DNA of 26,058 nt from Alphaproteobacteria bacterium. Lineage in GTDB: Bacteria > Pseudomonadota > Alphaproteobacteria > Bin95. Under the pieces are notes generated by a model. The model ran no database searches. It had not been told where the DNA came from and saw nothing but the letters and a program-made list of their open reading frames with translations. A program made the position numbers and the translations under genes. The DNA lies in NCBI GenBank assembly GCA_022822125.1, contig JAJECF010000105.1, forward strand, positions 1 to 26,058. Direction: 5' to 3'. Of the stretch, positions 15,361 through 25,168 are shown piece by piece (positions within the stretch are counted from its first letter, which is position 1; each line of letters starts with the position of its first letter).

Positions 15361-18357
15361 ATGACGGTTCCAACGATATTCGAGACCGCGCGGCCGCGCG
15401 AGGATGTGCTGCGGGGCGCCTTTGCGGATGCGGACTTTGCCGCGGACCTGGCGCAGGTGGTGGCGCGGCGGGGGGATAGCCACTATCTGGACCCGGCGGC
15501 GTTCTTCGCCCAGACCTATCCAACCCGGGGCCTCCGGAACCTGCTGGCCAATGTGGCTCGGCGCCTGAGCGGGGCGGGCGGCGAGGCGGCGGCGATCTTT
15601 CGTCTCGACACTTCGTATGGCGGCGGCAAGACGCATGCGCTGATTGCGCTCACGCATATGGCGCGGGGCATGGAGAGCGTTGCGAATGTCGCGGAGTTCG
15701 TCGAGCCGTCCCTGGTGCCGGGGGGTCCGGTGCGCGTTGCGGCCTTCGACGGCGAAAACGCCGACCCGGCCAATGGTCGCGCCATGGGAGACGGCATTCT
15801 GGCGCGAACGCCCTGGGGCGAGATTGCCTATTCGCTTGCCGGACGCGACGGGTACGAACGAGTGCGGGGCAGCGACGAGCAGCGTATCGTGCCGGGCGCG
15901 GAAACCTTGCGAGAGCTGTTCGGCGGCGAGCCGGTTCTGATCCTGCTGGACGAATTCTCGGTCTATCTGCGCAAGGTCCGCCAGCTGGACAATGCCTACG
16001 ACCAGCTCACGGCCTTTCTCACCTCCCTGTTCAAGGCGGTTGAAGGCGCCCCGAATGCGGCGCTGGTCTATACGCTCGCCATCGGCAAGGATGGCCGCGC
16101 TGCCGATGCCTACAGCGTGGAAAACCAGTTCATCGCGGACAAGATGGCGGAGGCCGAGAGCGTTTCGGCGCGGAAGGCGACTTTGCTCAACCCGACCGAA
16201 GAGGACGAGACGGTTCAGGTGCTCCGCCGCCGGCTCTTCGAGACCATCGACGAGACCCAAATCCCGGCCGTGGTCGAAGCCTATAGAAAGCTTTGGACGG
16301 CGCATGGAGAGGCGCTGGCGGAAGACGCGGGGCATCCCGGCACCGTCGAGACCTTCCGGGCCAGCTATCCGCTGCATCCGGAAGTCCTGGAAACGCTGAC
16401 CGGCAAGACGGCGACGCTTGCCAACTTCCAGCGCGTGCGCGGCATGCTGCGGCTTCTCGCGCGCACCGTCGCCCTGCTCTGGGAGCACCGACCGGCGGAC
16501 GCGACGGCGATCCATGTCCACCATATCGATCCGGGCAACGAGCCGATCCGCCAGGAAATCGTGACCCGCCTGCAACAGGATGGATTCTCGCCGGCCATCA
16601 CGAACGACGTCACCGGCGGCCAGCTCGACAAGCGGGCCCTTGCCGAAGTTATCGACGATCGAGACCACAAAGACTTGCCGCCCTATGCGGGCTATGTCGC
16701 GCGGACGATCCTGATGCATACCTTTGCGTTCAACGATCCGCTTAAGGGGCTGTCGCCGGAGGAGCTTCGCTATTCGCTTATCGGTCCGGCCGTCGATGTG
16801 AGCTTCATCGAGGAAGCGCGCCTGAAGTTCATGTCGGACTCGGCCTATCTGGACGACAGGCCGGGCACGCCCATGCGCTTTCTGGCGGAGGCCAATCTCA
16901 GCCAGATCGTGCGCCGCGCCGAACAGCAAGTGGACCCCGGCGAAGTGCGCGCCCATCTCGACGACCGTATCCGCCAGATTTTTCGCACTGCGACTTTCGA
17001 CACGGTTCCGTTTCCGGGCGGGCCGTTCGATGTGCCGGACGAAGTGGGCGACGGGCGTCCCAAGCTCGTCCTGCTCTCCTATGACAGTGTCGCGGTGGGA
17101 AGCACGGTTGCGGCGGTTCCCGAGCTCGTTGAACGCATCTATGCCCGGAAGGGATCGGAGGGCTCTGCCCTCCGCGTACTTCGCAACCATCTGGTCTTTG
17201 CGGTTGCGGACGAGGCGCGGGTGGAAGACATGAAGCGCCTGACCCGGCGGCGTCTTGCCTTGCAGGACATGAAGAAGCCCGAACGCATTGCAGACTTGGC
17301 GGAGCACCAGCAGGCCAGGGTGCGCGAAATGGAAGCGCGCTCGGAACAGGAACTCGCCAATGCGGTGCAGCAATGCTACCGGCATCTCTTCTATCCCTCT
17401 CGCGACCGGATCGGGGACGGTTCGGTGGATCTGGCGCATTCGGCGATCGACACGCCGTCAGCTTCGGATAAACCGGGCGCCGGCCAGCAACAGGTCATGA
17501 GAGCCTTACGCGACCTCGGTAAACTGCGGCTGTCCGAGGACGAGCCGGACTCGCCTGCCTATGTGCGGGACCGCACGCCTCTCAAGCGGGGACAGATTTC
17601 CACGGGCTCGCTGCGCGACGAATTCCGGCGCGACCCCGCATTGCCAATGCTTTGGAAGGACGATGTCTTTCTGAAAGGCCTGCGGCGTGGCATTGAAGAG
17701 GGAGCCTATGTCTATCGTCGTGGGGAGTTGCTCTTCGGACCCGGTGACCCTCAGGCGCATATCGCGATCGACGAGCAGTCGCACATCTTCACCATGGCTT
17801 ACGCCAAGAGCCAGGGCATCTGGCCCCGCCCCGAGAAGTCAGAGACATCGGATGAGCCAAAGACGGACGAACAAGAGCAGCAGCACGAGTTTGGTTTAGG
17901 CGAAGGCGGCGCGCCGAGGGAATTCTTGGCCGAAGCACCGCTGCGCGAGGCGCTGACCCGGCTTTGGGAGCAGTTGCGGGCGGGGAACGTGGAACGGGTG
18001 GCTTCCCTCACGATCCGCATATTCGAGTCCGGAGATGGTTTCCGCCTCATCGGTGTCGTCGGGCCGATATCTGGAGCGGAAAAGCTGGTGAACATAAAGG
18101 GCGAATACGAGACGCGCGCCGGCAGCACGTTCGCTATCGAGTTCCAGGGTTCGGTCGAGGACGCACAGCCAGTGCGGGAATTTCTGGAACCGCAACTGCG
18201 CGACGCCGCGGACAGGGACCTCAACATTCGTTTCGAACTGACCTTCGACGAAGGGCTCGCATTGACGGGGGACGCGCCCGAAACGCTAACTGATCGGCTC
18301 GTGCGGTTTGCCACCGCCGGCGCGCATGTGTCGGCCGTTCCCTTGAGCGGCGACTAG
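15361..18357 (+). CDS. DUF499-type AAA ATPase of antiphage cluster
   Basis: The product is 998 aa. Walker A is YGGGKTH (residues 86-92) after a hydrophobic strand (AAIFRLDTS). Walker B is PVLILLDEFSVYLRK, with D197-E198. The start LRGAFADADFAADLAQV and the early Walker motif match the large DUF499 (COG1483) ATPases. These recur beside DUF1156 methylases and SNF2/PLD helicases in predicted antiphage clusters. The C-terminal ~150 residues form a separate alpha/beta region. It presumably couples ATP hydrolysis to DNA sensing or translocation with the methylase and helicase; this has not been shown here. ATG 15361 follows a purine-rich AGGAACAGGGG stretch at somewhat long spacing. It is the first gene of a four-gene operon; the next starts 3 bases after its stop. 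Confidence 0.85.
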   Translation: MTVPTIFETARPREDVLRGAFADADFAADLAQVVARRGDSHYLDPAAFFAQTYPTRGLRNLLANVARRLSGAGGEAAAIFRLDTSYGGGKTHALIALTHMARGMESVANVAEFVEPSLVPGGPVRVAAFDGENADPANGRAMGDGILARTPWGEIAYSLAGRDGYERVRGSDEQRIVPGAETLRELFGGEPVLILLDEFSVYLRKVRQLDNAYDQLTAFLTSLFKAVEGAPNAALVYTLAIGKDGRAADAYSVENQFIADKMAEAESVSARKATLLNPTEEDETVQVLRRRLFETIDETQIPAVVEAYRKLWTAHGEALAEDAGHPGTVETFRASYPLHPEVLETLTGKTATLANFQRVRGMLRLLARTVALLWEHRPADATAIHVHHIDPGNEPIRQEIVTRLQQDGFSPAITNDVTGGQLDKRALAEVIDDRDHKDLPPYAGYVARTILMHTFAFNDPLKGLSPEELRYSLIGPAVDVSFIEEARLKFMSDSAYLDDRPGTPMRFLAEANLSQIVRRAEQQVDPGEVRAHLDDRIRQIFRTATFDTVPFPGGPFDVPDEVGDGRPKLVLLSYDSVAVGSTVAAVPELVERIYARKGSEGSALRVLRNHLVFAVADEARVEDMKRLTRRRLALQDMKKPERIADLAEHQQARVREMEARSEQELANAVQQCYRHLFYPSRDRIGDGSVDLAHSAIDTPSASDKPGAGQQQVMRALRDLGKLRLSEDEPDSPAYVRDRTPLKRGQISTGSLRDEFRRDPALPMLWKDDVFLKGLRRGIEEGAYVYRRGELLFGPGDPQAHIAIDEQSHIFTMAYAKSQGIWPRPEKSETSDEPKTDEQEQQHEFGLGEGGAPREFLAEAPLREALTRLWEQLRAGNVERVASLTIRIFESGDGFRLIGVVGPISGAEKLVNIKGEYETRAGSTFAIEFQGSVEDAQPVREFLEPQLRDAADRDLNIRFELTFDEGLALTGDAPETLTDRLVRFATAGAHVSAVPLSGD

Positions 18358-18360
18358 GCC

Positions 18361-18837
18361 ATGGCGCAAGCGAAGCGCATTGCTCTGGTCGAGACATCGG
18401 CGCCGCAATATGAGCTGCGGGTGCGTAGCCACCGGCTTGGCGAGTCCGAATACGAGATATGGCAGCTGCCCTCGCCGGCGACGCCGCAGATCACCTCGGC
18501 GGTCCGGGTCGCCGGGCTGAAGGGAAGGAATCTCGCGCTCATCGAGCATCGGGTCTTGAAACGGCTGGCGTCGTCCGGCATCCGGCCTTCTCCGGCCCCC
18601 GTCGAGGCAGGACATGCACTTACCGAAGACCTGGCGCTCATGCTCGGGCTCCTGTTCCGGGTTCTGGCGCCCATGCGCAGCCGGGACAATATACGTGCGG
18701 TGACCGAAGGAATCGAGGCCATGGGGCGCGAGGAGGCAGCCTATTGGCTCGGCATGGCGATGCACCGGAAATATCCGCGACGCGTGCTGACGGCACTGCG
18801 CTTCCTGTTGACGGAGCCGAAACGGCGGGGTTCATGA
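18361..18837 (+). CDS. Small accessory protein of the DUF499/DUF1156 cluster
   Basis: The product is 158 aa. ATG lies 3 bases after the ATPase stop, and its own TGA overlaps the methylase ATG (ATGA). No enzyme motif is seen. The N-terminal half is beta-rich (YELRVRSHRLGESEYEIWQL). The C-terminal half is helical and basic (LALMLGLLFRVLAPMRSRDN, AAYWLGMAMHRKYPRRVL). Related clusters carry a small gene in this place (DUF3780 or a similar small DUF). I cannot verify which family this belongs to. Its tight coupling suggests a structural subunit of the complex. Confidence 0.75.
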   Translation: MAQAKRIALVETSAPQYELRVRSHRLGESEYEIWQLPSPATPQITSAVRVAGLKGRNLALIEHRVLKRLASSGIRPSPAPVEAGHALTEDLALMLGLLFRVLAPMRSRDNIRAVTEGIEAMGREEAAYWLGMAMHRKYPRRVLTALRFLLTEPKRRGS

Positions 18838-21782
18838 GCGACACTCGCCTGATTGAACGCTGGCTACCGATCGCGGAATTGGGAATCGAGAGTACGCGCG
18901 AGCGAACGCCGATGACACCGTTTCCCGCACCGAATCGCCTTCATGTCTGGTGGGCCCGCCGTCCTCTCGTGGCTTCACGCGCCGCAGTCTTGGCGTCTCT
19001 GCTTCCCGCGGATGCCGACCGGGAGAAGTTCCTGCACGTCTTGGGAATTCACGGAGATCCCGTGGCTTCCAGACGTCGTATCGATGCTGCACGCAGGAAA
19101 GGGGAACGATTCGAGGGGCAAGCCTACAGCTATCCTCGCTCCTTTACGTACTCTCCCGACTGCGAGAGCAGAATCTGGATAACGTCTTTCATCGAAGGGT
19201 CCTGCGATAGCTTCTGGGTACTCGATCCAACTGCTGGGGGTGGCAGCATTCCATTCGAGGCGTCACGGCTCGGCATAGGGTCATTCGCAAATGACCTCAA
19301 TCCGGTGGCAGCACTGGTCATGCGAGCAACGGCCCAATGGCCTGCTCGTTTTGGGATGGCCGTCAAACAAGACTTCGAGCGTTTAGCGAAACGGTTTATC
19401 GACATCCGAGAAGACCGACTTGCGCCATATTTCCCGCCCGAGCCGACGGAAGATTGCGTATCGACCAACTACCTTTGGGCGCGAACCGTCACCTGTCCCT
19501 ATTGCGATGGGCTGGTTCCGCTCTCGCCCAATTGGCGTTTGGCTCCTGACGGCACGGGAGTACGTCTGAAACCCGAAACGGGCGATGGGCCAGGCTCGTC
19601 GGGCCGGGTATGTACGTTCGAGATTGTCGGAAAGGCGTCTGAGCACTCAGCAGGTACCCAGGCCAAGGGCGGGGGGATATGCCCGTTTGCCGACTGTGAA
19701 CGGGTGATCGACGGCGACGAGATAAAGCGCCAAGCGCAGGCCGGTGGTATGGGCGAGCAGCTCTATGCCGTGGTTTTTAAGAAACGCATAGCTAGAGTTC
19801 TGAAGTCCGGCAAACGAGGCAAGGATAAATGGGTGCGTGGATACCGAGCCCCACGTCCCGAGGACGACAACGGCGCTAAAGTCTTGGCACGTTTGGAAGA
19901 CAGACTTCCCGAGTGGGAAGCGTTCGACATCGTGCCGAACGAACGATTTCCTGAAGATGGAAACGACTTACGACCAATCCTGTATGGCATGCCGCTATGG
20001 CGTGATCTTTTCTCACCACGTCAGCTTCTTTGTCATGGCACGAGTGCAGAAATCTTCCGAGAATTGCTGAAGGAAGACGAAAACGCTGGTAAAATGTGTG
20101 ATGTTCGAAGAGCCGCTTACGGTTATCTGGCGCTTTCACTAGACAAGCTCCTGAACTTCAACAGCCGTCTCGGTCGATGGCACTCGGGACGTGAAGTAGT
20201 GGCAGGTACGTTTGATCGGCATGACTTTGCGTTCGTCTGGTCTTACGCCGAAATGGCGCCATTGATCGTTGGGCTAGGCTACGACTGGGCAATCGAACAG
20301 ACCGGCAAGTGCATAAGGGAACTTGTCGGTATGGTTAGTCCGGAGACACATGATTTGCAACCCGGATTACTGGACTCGTCCACCACGTCAATGGGTGTCC
20401 TGCCAGCTATAGCCATAACCTGCAAATCCGGCGACAGCCTCGATCATATCGAGGAAGGCAGCATCGATATCGTCGTGATCGATCCGCCCTATTACGACAA
20501 TGTGATGTATGCGGAACTTTCGGACTTCTTCTATGTTTGGCTGAAACGCACTGCCGGTAGCGTATTCCCGGAGTTGTTCCGCCGCCGGCTTACCGACAAG
20601 GACAATGAAGCCGTCGCCAGTCCCGCCCGGTTCAAGGGTGAGAAGGGTGCCCGTGCTCTTGCCGGAAGGGATTATCGGCAGCGGATGGCTGCGATCTTCG
20701 CAGAATGCCGCCGGGTGCTGAAGCGGAACGGTATCATGACGCTCATGTTCACCCACAAGGCGACCGGCGCCTGGGATGCGCTCACCACAGGCCTCATGGA
20801 AGCCGGCTTTACGGTGACCGCATCATGGCCTGTCAATACCGAGGCCGAGGGCAGCCTGCATATCAAGGATAGAGCGGCGGCCAACAGCACCGTTTTCCTG
20901 GCCTGTCGGCCGCGGCCGGAGCAGGACCCCGACGGTGAGACCGTCTATTGGGAGGATGTCGAGCCCAAGGTCGCACGCGCGGTTCGCGAGCGCATTGAGG
21001 CGTTCTCATCGGCGGGAATACGCGGCGTCGATCTTTACCTTGCCGCTTTCGGCCCGGCGCTTGAAGAATTTTCGCGGCACTGGCCGCTAAAGCGCGGCAG
21101 GCCGCGTGAAATGCCGGAGCAACGTCGGCGACAGCGCCAGCAAGTGCTGTTCGAGGAGGAATGGGACCCCTACGCGGCAACGCCCGAAGACGCGCTCGAC
21201 GCGGCGCGGCGCGAAGTGAAACGGTGGCGGCTGGAGCAGTTGACCCATCTCAAGGCGGGCGCCGACCTCGATCCCGCAACGGCGTTCTTCGTGCTGGCCT
21301 GGGATGCATTCAAGGCGCCCGTCTTCCCCTATGACGAAGCCTTACGGCTTGCCCGGGCCGTCGGCGTGGACCTCGATCGCGAGATCGTAGGCCGGCTGGC
21401 GGAAAAGAAGGCCGACAATCTACAACTCTGGGACAGTGCGCGGCGAGCAGCCAAAGGCGCATTCGGGCCCGTGGACGGCTCGCGGGGCATGATCGACGCA
21501 ATCCACAGAGCGGCCCATACCGGCCGCGAGCGCTCGCTGCAGGCCGCACGCGAAATGCTGGAACATGCCGGGACGGACCGAGAGCCACGTTTCTTCGCAG
21601 CGCTGGAGGCCGTGCTGGAAGTGTTGCCGGTCTCCGGCACGTTTTCCGGAGTTGAGCTTAAGGGTGAGGCGGGAGCAGCGAGCGACGACTTCGACGCGCT
21701 CTACAATCTTGCCCGGCTTGCCTACCAGGAAGAAATCGACGAGCCCGAGCAACTGAACCTTTGGCGCAGCGACGAAGATTGA
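18834..21782 (+). CDS. DUF1156-type adenine-specific DNA methyltransferase with Zn ribbon
   Basis: The product is 982 aa from ATG 18834, which overlaps the previous stop. HVWWARRPLVASRA (37-50) is the DUF1156 signature. The SAM-binding motif I is LDPTAGGGSIPFEA (130-143), and the catalytic motif IV is IDPPYYDN (549-556), as in N6-adenine/N4-cytosine methylases. Between them is a long insert with a four-Cys Zn ribbon (CPYC 221-224, CPFADC 283-288), likely part of target recognition. The C-terminal ~300 residues are helical. It probably marks host DNA so that the ATPase/helicase module spares it; this is inferred from clusters of this type. Bases ~18,840-20,550 are about 45-50 % GC against ~67-71 % after, so the first ~570 codons seem recently exchanged. 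An ORF start further upstream (18459) only reads the previous gene out of frame. Confidence 0.88.
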   Translation: MSDTRLIERWLPIAELGIESTRERTPMTPFPAPNRLHVWWARRPLVASRAAVLASLLPADADREKFLHVLGIHGDPVASRRRIDAARRKGERFEGQAYSYPRSFTYSPDCESRIWITSFIEGSCDSFWVLDPTAGGGSIPFEASRLGIGSFANDLNPVAALVMRATAQWPARFGMAVKQDFERLAKRFIDIREDRLAPYFPPEPTEDCVSTNYLWARTVTCPYCDGLVPLSPNWRLAPDGTGVRLKPETGDGPGSSGRVCTFEIVGKASEHSAGTQAKGGGICPFADCERVIDGDEIKRQAQAGGMGEQLYAVVFKKRIARVLKSGKRGKDKWVRGYRAPRPEDDNGAKVLARLEDRLPEWEAFDIVPNERFPEDGNDLRPILYGMPLWRDLFSPRQLLCHGTSAEIFRELLKEDENAGKMCDVRRAAYGYLALSLDKLLNFNSRLGRWHSGREVVAGTFDRHDFAFVWSYAEMAPLIVGLGYDWAIEQTGKCIRELVGMVSPETHDLQPGLLDSSTTSMGVLPAIAITCKSGDSLDHIEEGSIDIVVIDPPYYDNVMYAELSDFFYVWLKRTAGSVFPELFRRRLTDKDNEAVASPARFKGEKGARALAGRDYRQRMAAIFAECRRVLKRNGIMTLMFTHKATGAWDALTTGLMEAGFTVTASWPVNTEAEGSLHIKDRAAANSTVFLACRPRPEQDPDGETVYWEDVEPKVARAVRERIEAFSSAGIRGVDLYLAAFGPALEEFSRHWPLKRGRPREMPEQRRRQRQQVLFEEEWDPYAATPEDALDAARREVKRWRLEQLTHLKAGADLDPATAFFVLAWDAFKAPVFPYDEALRLARAVGVDLDREIVGRLAEKKADNLQLWDSARRAAKGAFGPVDGSRGMIDAIHRAAHTGRERSLQAAREMLEHAGTDREPRFFAALEAVLEVLPVSGTFSGVELKGEAGAASDDFDALYNLARLAYQEEIDEPEQLNLWRSDED

Positions 21783-21786
21783 GTCG

Positions 21787-24700
21787 ATGCTCGCCGACCG
21801 CTCATGGAAACGAAAATACACCCCTGACGACGGCGACCTGATCCGGTTGTTCTATGTGCCGGCGCTGGAAGACGCGGAGCGCTACGACCGTCTGACCGGG
21901 TATTTCAACGCGGGCGCGCTCGCGCTCGCCGCGCGCGGCGTTGAGGGCCTCGTTCGCAATGGCGGGCGGATGCGCCTCGTCGTCGGCTGCACACTGCAGC
22001 CGCCCGAAATCGAGGCGATCGAGCGGGGAGAGGCATTGCGCGACCTCGTGGACCGGCGCGCCGAGGCTCTACCGCTGGCGCCGCCGGATGCGGAGTCCAC
22101 CGAAGCGCTGGAACTCCTCGCCTGGATGATTGCGCGCGGCCACCTCGAGGTGAAGGTCGCCGTGCCCTGCGATGTCGGCGGCAAGCCCATCCCCTCACAC
22201 GGCATTTTCCACGAGAAGGCCGGCATCATCGAGGACCGCACCGGCGACCGCCTCGCCTGGAACGGCAGCCTGAACGAGACGGCCGCCGGCTGGCGAACGA
22301 ACTGGGAGAGCATCAACGTCTATACGAGCTGGGGCCCTGAAGCTGAACGAATTGGCGACGAAGAGAGCAACTTCGCCCGCATTTGGGAGGGCAGGACGGA
22401 ACGGGCAATTTTGGTCGACGTGCCGGAGGCGGTGCGTCGGGACCTGATGCGGTTCATGCCCTCGGGCGACATGCCGTCGCGATTGAAGGACATGGTGCCG
22501 ACGCCTCCCGAACCGGAAGCAGACAAGAACAACGAAACACCGGAGAGCACACCCGGAGTCGACTTGCGGAGCCGGGTCTGGAACTTCATCGCGCATGCGC
22601 CGACGTTGCCCGGCGGTGGGGCCTTCGTGGGCGAGGCGACATCGGCGGTAACTCCCTGGCCGCACCAGGTGCGGGCGTTCGACCGGCTTTACGGAAACTG
22701 GCCGCCGCGTCTGCTCATCGCCGACGAGGTCGGGCTCGGAAAAACCATCCAGGCCGGCCTGTTGCTGCGCCAGGCATGGCTCTCAGGCCGCGCCAAGCGG
22801 ATTCTCATCCTGGCGCCCAAGGCCGTGCTCCGGCAGTGGCAGATCGAACTGCGTGAGAAGTTCAACCTGAACTGGCCGATCTACGATGGCCGGCGGCTGA
22901 CGCACTATCCATCTCCGGCGCTCGCTGGGGCGAATGTCCGGGAAACGGACCGGGCGCACTGGCATGAAGAACCGGCAATCATCGTTTCGAGCCACCTGAT
23001 GCGCCGGGCGGATCGGGCCCAGGAACTGCTGGATGCGAAGCCATGGGATCTCGTCGTACTGGACGAGGCCCACCATGCACGGCGGCGCGGGGCCGGCGCC
23101 ACGCAGGAAAGCAGGCCGAATGCCCTCCTACGGCTGATGCGTGAGCTTGAACGCCGGACCGACGGCCTGGTGCTGTTGACCGCGACGCCGATGCAAATGC
23201 ATCCCGTCGAGGTCTGGGACCTGCTCGACCTTCTGGGCCTGCCCCCGGAATGGTCCGAAGCTGCATTCCTCCAGTTCTTCGAAGACGCAGCGGAAGCGAG
23301 CCCCTCTCACGACACCCTGGACCGGATGGCGCGGCTGTTTCAGGCCGCAGAGCGGCGCTTTGGAACAATCGACTCCGATGAGGCCAGGCGCGTCGCAGAT
23401 CTCACAAGGCTGCGGACGAACAGGGTCATCGGGGCGCTACGCGACTCCGCCAGCATTCCGCGCCGCCAGCTGGAAACCGTCGAGCGTCGGGCTTTGGTGA
23501 GGATCGCCCAGCTGCATACTCCGGTTCGGCGGCTGATCTCCCGACACACGCGCGAACTGCTGCGGCGCTATTTCAAGGCGGGCAAGATGGACACGGCGAT
23601 CGCGGACCGGTCGGTACGCGACGTCATGATCGACATGACGGCCGAAGAGCGGGCGCTCTATGAGGCAGTCGAAGACTACATCTCGCATACCTACAACCGG
23701 GCGAGCGACAAGCACCGAAGCGCCGTCGGGTTTGTCATGACCATCTATCGCCGCCGGTTGGCAAGCAGCTTCCAGGCTTTGCGCGCGACGCTGGAACGCC
23801 ACCTGGCGGCGATTACCGGAGGCGGAGAGCTGGAGCTCGGTCTCGAAGAGGATGCGCTTGACGACGAAACCATGGACGACATGCAGGACGCGGATGAGGT
23901 CGAGGAGAAGACGCGCCTGGCGCTGGCGGCCGAGGAGGAACAGGATATCCGGCAATTGCTCGACAGTATCGGGCGGCTGCAACCAGATACCAAGCTGGGC
24001 CGCCTGAAAGCCGTCCTTCGCGATTTGCGACGTGACGGCTACGAACAGGCGATGGTTTTCACGCAGTTCACGGACACGATGGACTTCCTGCGCGATTCCC
24101 TGCGCCAGGAAGGTGATCCGCGGCTCATGTGCTTTTCCGGGCGCGGCGGGGAAGTGCCCGACGGCGAGGGGTGGCGGGTGATTGATCGCGACCAGGCCAA
24201 AAGGCGGTTCCGCGATGGCGAAGCCGATATCCTGATCTGCACCGACGCCGCAGCCGAGGGCTTGAACTTCCAGTTCTGCGGCGCGTTGGTCAACTACGAC
24301 ATGCCGTGGAACCCGATGCGGGTTGAGCAGCGCATCGGTCGCATAGACCGCCTGGGCCAGAGGTATCCCGTCATCCGCATCGTCAACCTGCATTACGAGG
24401 ACACGGTGGAGACCGACGTTTACCGCGCACTGCGGCACCGGATCGGTCTCTTCGAAACGGTGGTCGGCCGCCTTCAGCCGATTCTGGCGCAGCTTTCGCG
24501 AAGGATCGCGGATGCGGCAGTTTCGGGAACAGCTCGCGACGCCAGGGCCCGCGCCGACGCTACCGAATCGATCGAGCGCCAATTGCAGGAAACGGATGCC
24601 GGCGGATTCGATCTCGACGCCATGCTGCAGGAGGACCTCGTCATGCCCGACCGCCCGGTTCCGCCTGTCGTCATGGACGACCTGGACCGCCTGATTTCGT

Positions 24701-24963
24701 CGCCTGACCTCTTGCCGCCGGGAACTGAGATCAAACCGATGGGCCCACGCGAGTACAGCCTGCTCGCGCCCGGAATGCCGGCTGGCCTTCGGGTGACAAC
24801 CGATCCCGAATATTACGAGGCCAACGCCAACAGCCTGGAACTATGGTCCCCAGGCAACCCGCTCTTTCGGGCTCCGGATTTCATTACCGGGGAAGACCGC
24901 AAGGACCAAGTGCCATCTCTGGGCGAGATTTTGAACGCCGCAGTGCAAAGCCGCTCGGCATAA
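21787..24963 (+). CDS. PLD-domain / SNF2 helicase fusion of antiphage cluster
   Basis: The product is 1058 aa and starts 4 bases after the methylase stop. The N-terminal ~210 residues form a phospholipase-D-like domain with one HxKxxxxxD motif: FHEKAGIIED, with H142, K144 and D150, then WNGSLNET. This is a possible nuclease. Residues ~285-860 are an SNF2/HepA-like helicase: Q motif WPHQVRAF, Walker A DEVGLGKTIQAG (313-324), DEAHH (426-430), TATPMQ (~475), VFTQFTDTMDF, and IGRIDRLGQ with the arginine finger. An acidic insert (EDALDDETMDD...) sits between the RecA lobes. DISARM encodes PLD (DrmC) and SNF2 (DrmD) activities separately, whereas here they are one chain. It is likely the translocase and possibly the restriction component. 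It is the last gene of the operon. Confidence 0.88.
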   Translation: MLADRSWKRKYTPDDGDLIRLFYVPALEDAERYDRLTGYFNAGALALAARGVEGLVRNGGRMRLVVGCTLQPPEIEAIERGEALRDLVDRRAEALPLAPPDAESTEALELLAWMIARGHLEVKVAVPCDVGGKPIPSHGIFHEKAGIIEDRTGDRLAWNGSLNETAAGWRTNWESINVYTSWGPEAERIGDEESNFARIWEGRTERAILVDVPEAVRRDLMRFMPSGDMPSRLKDMVPTPPEPEADKNNETPESTPGVDLRSRVWNFIAHAPTLPGGGAFVGEATSAVTPWPHQVRAFDRLYGNWPPRLLIADEVGLGKTIQAGLLLRQAWLSGRAKRILILAPKAVLRQWQIELREKFNLNWPIYDGRRLTHYPSPALAGANVRETDRAHWHEEPAIIVSSHLMRRADRAQELLDAKPWDLVVLDEAHHARRRGAGATQESRPNALLRLMRELERRTDGLVLLTATPMQMHPVEVWDLLDLLGLPPEWSEAAFLQFFEDAAEASPSHDTLDRMARLFQAAERRFGTIDSDEARRVADLTRLRTNRVIGALRDSASIPRRQLETVERRALVRIAQLHTPVRRLISRHTRELLRRYFKAGKMDTAIADRSVRDVMIDMTAEERALYEAVEDYISHTYNRASDKHRSAVGFVMTIYRRRLASSFQALRATLERHLAAITGGGELELGLEEDALDDETMDDMQDADEVEEKTRLALAAEEEQDIRQLLDSIGRLQPDTKLGRLKAVLRDLRRDGYEQAMVFTQFTDTMDFLRDSLRQEGDPRLMCFSGRGGEVPDGEGWRVIDRDQAKRRFRDGEADILICTDAAAEGLNFQFCGALVNYDMPWNPMRVEQRIGRIDRLGQRYPVIRIVNLHYEDTVETDVYRALRHRIGLFETVVGRLQPILAQLSRRIADAAVSGTARDARARADATESIERQLQETDAGGFDLDAMLQEDLVMPDRPVPPVVMDDLDRLISSPDLLPPGTEIKPMGPREYSLLAPGMPAGLRVTTDPEYYEANANSLELWSPGNPLFRAPDFITGEDRKDQVPSLGEILNAAVQSRSA

Positions 24964-25168
24964 CCTCCCTGTGAACTCGGCTGCAGGGCGTACATCTTCT
25001 ATCGACAGGTACCAGAGAAAACTACCACTGGTCAACGACGTCAGCGCCGATTGACGCTTTGGTTCCCATTCGATAATGGAGGTTTATTACCATGAACCAT
25101 AGGTAATCGAGCCCCATTCCTTGTGATTAGCAACGAATTTTGCAGCACGAATCCTATCCTGCATTGAA
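24964..25168. other. Convergent intergenic gap, AT-richer
   Basis: This is 205 bases between the helicase stop and the NACHT fragment's stop. Composition drops here. CCCTG...CAGGG (24968-24989) and ATTACC...GGTAAT (25086-25107) are weak inverted repeats without T-runs. No gene is seen. Confidence 0.4.

Noticed and set aside
15163..17439. Minus-strand 758-codon frame opposite the DUF499 ATPase
   Set aside because: Antisense to the Walker motifs and rich in His/Arg/Gly; typical shadow of a GC-rich gene.
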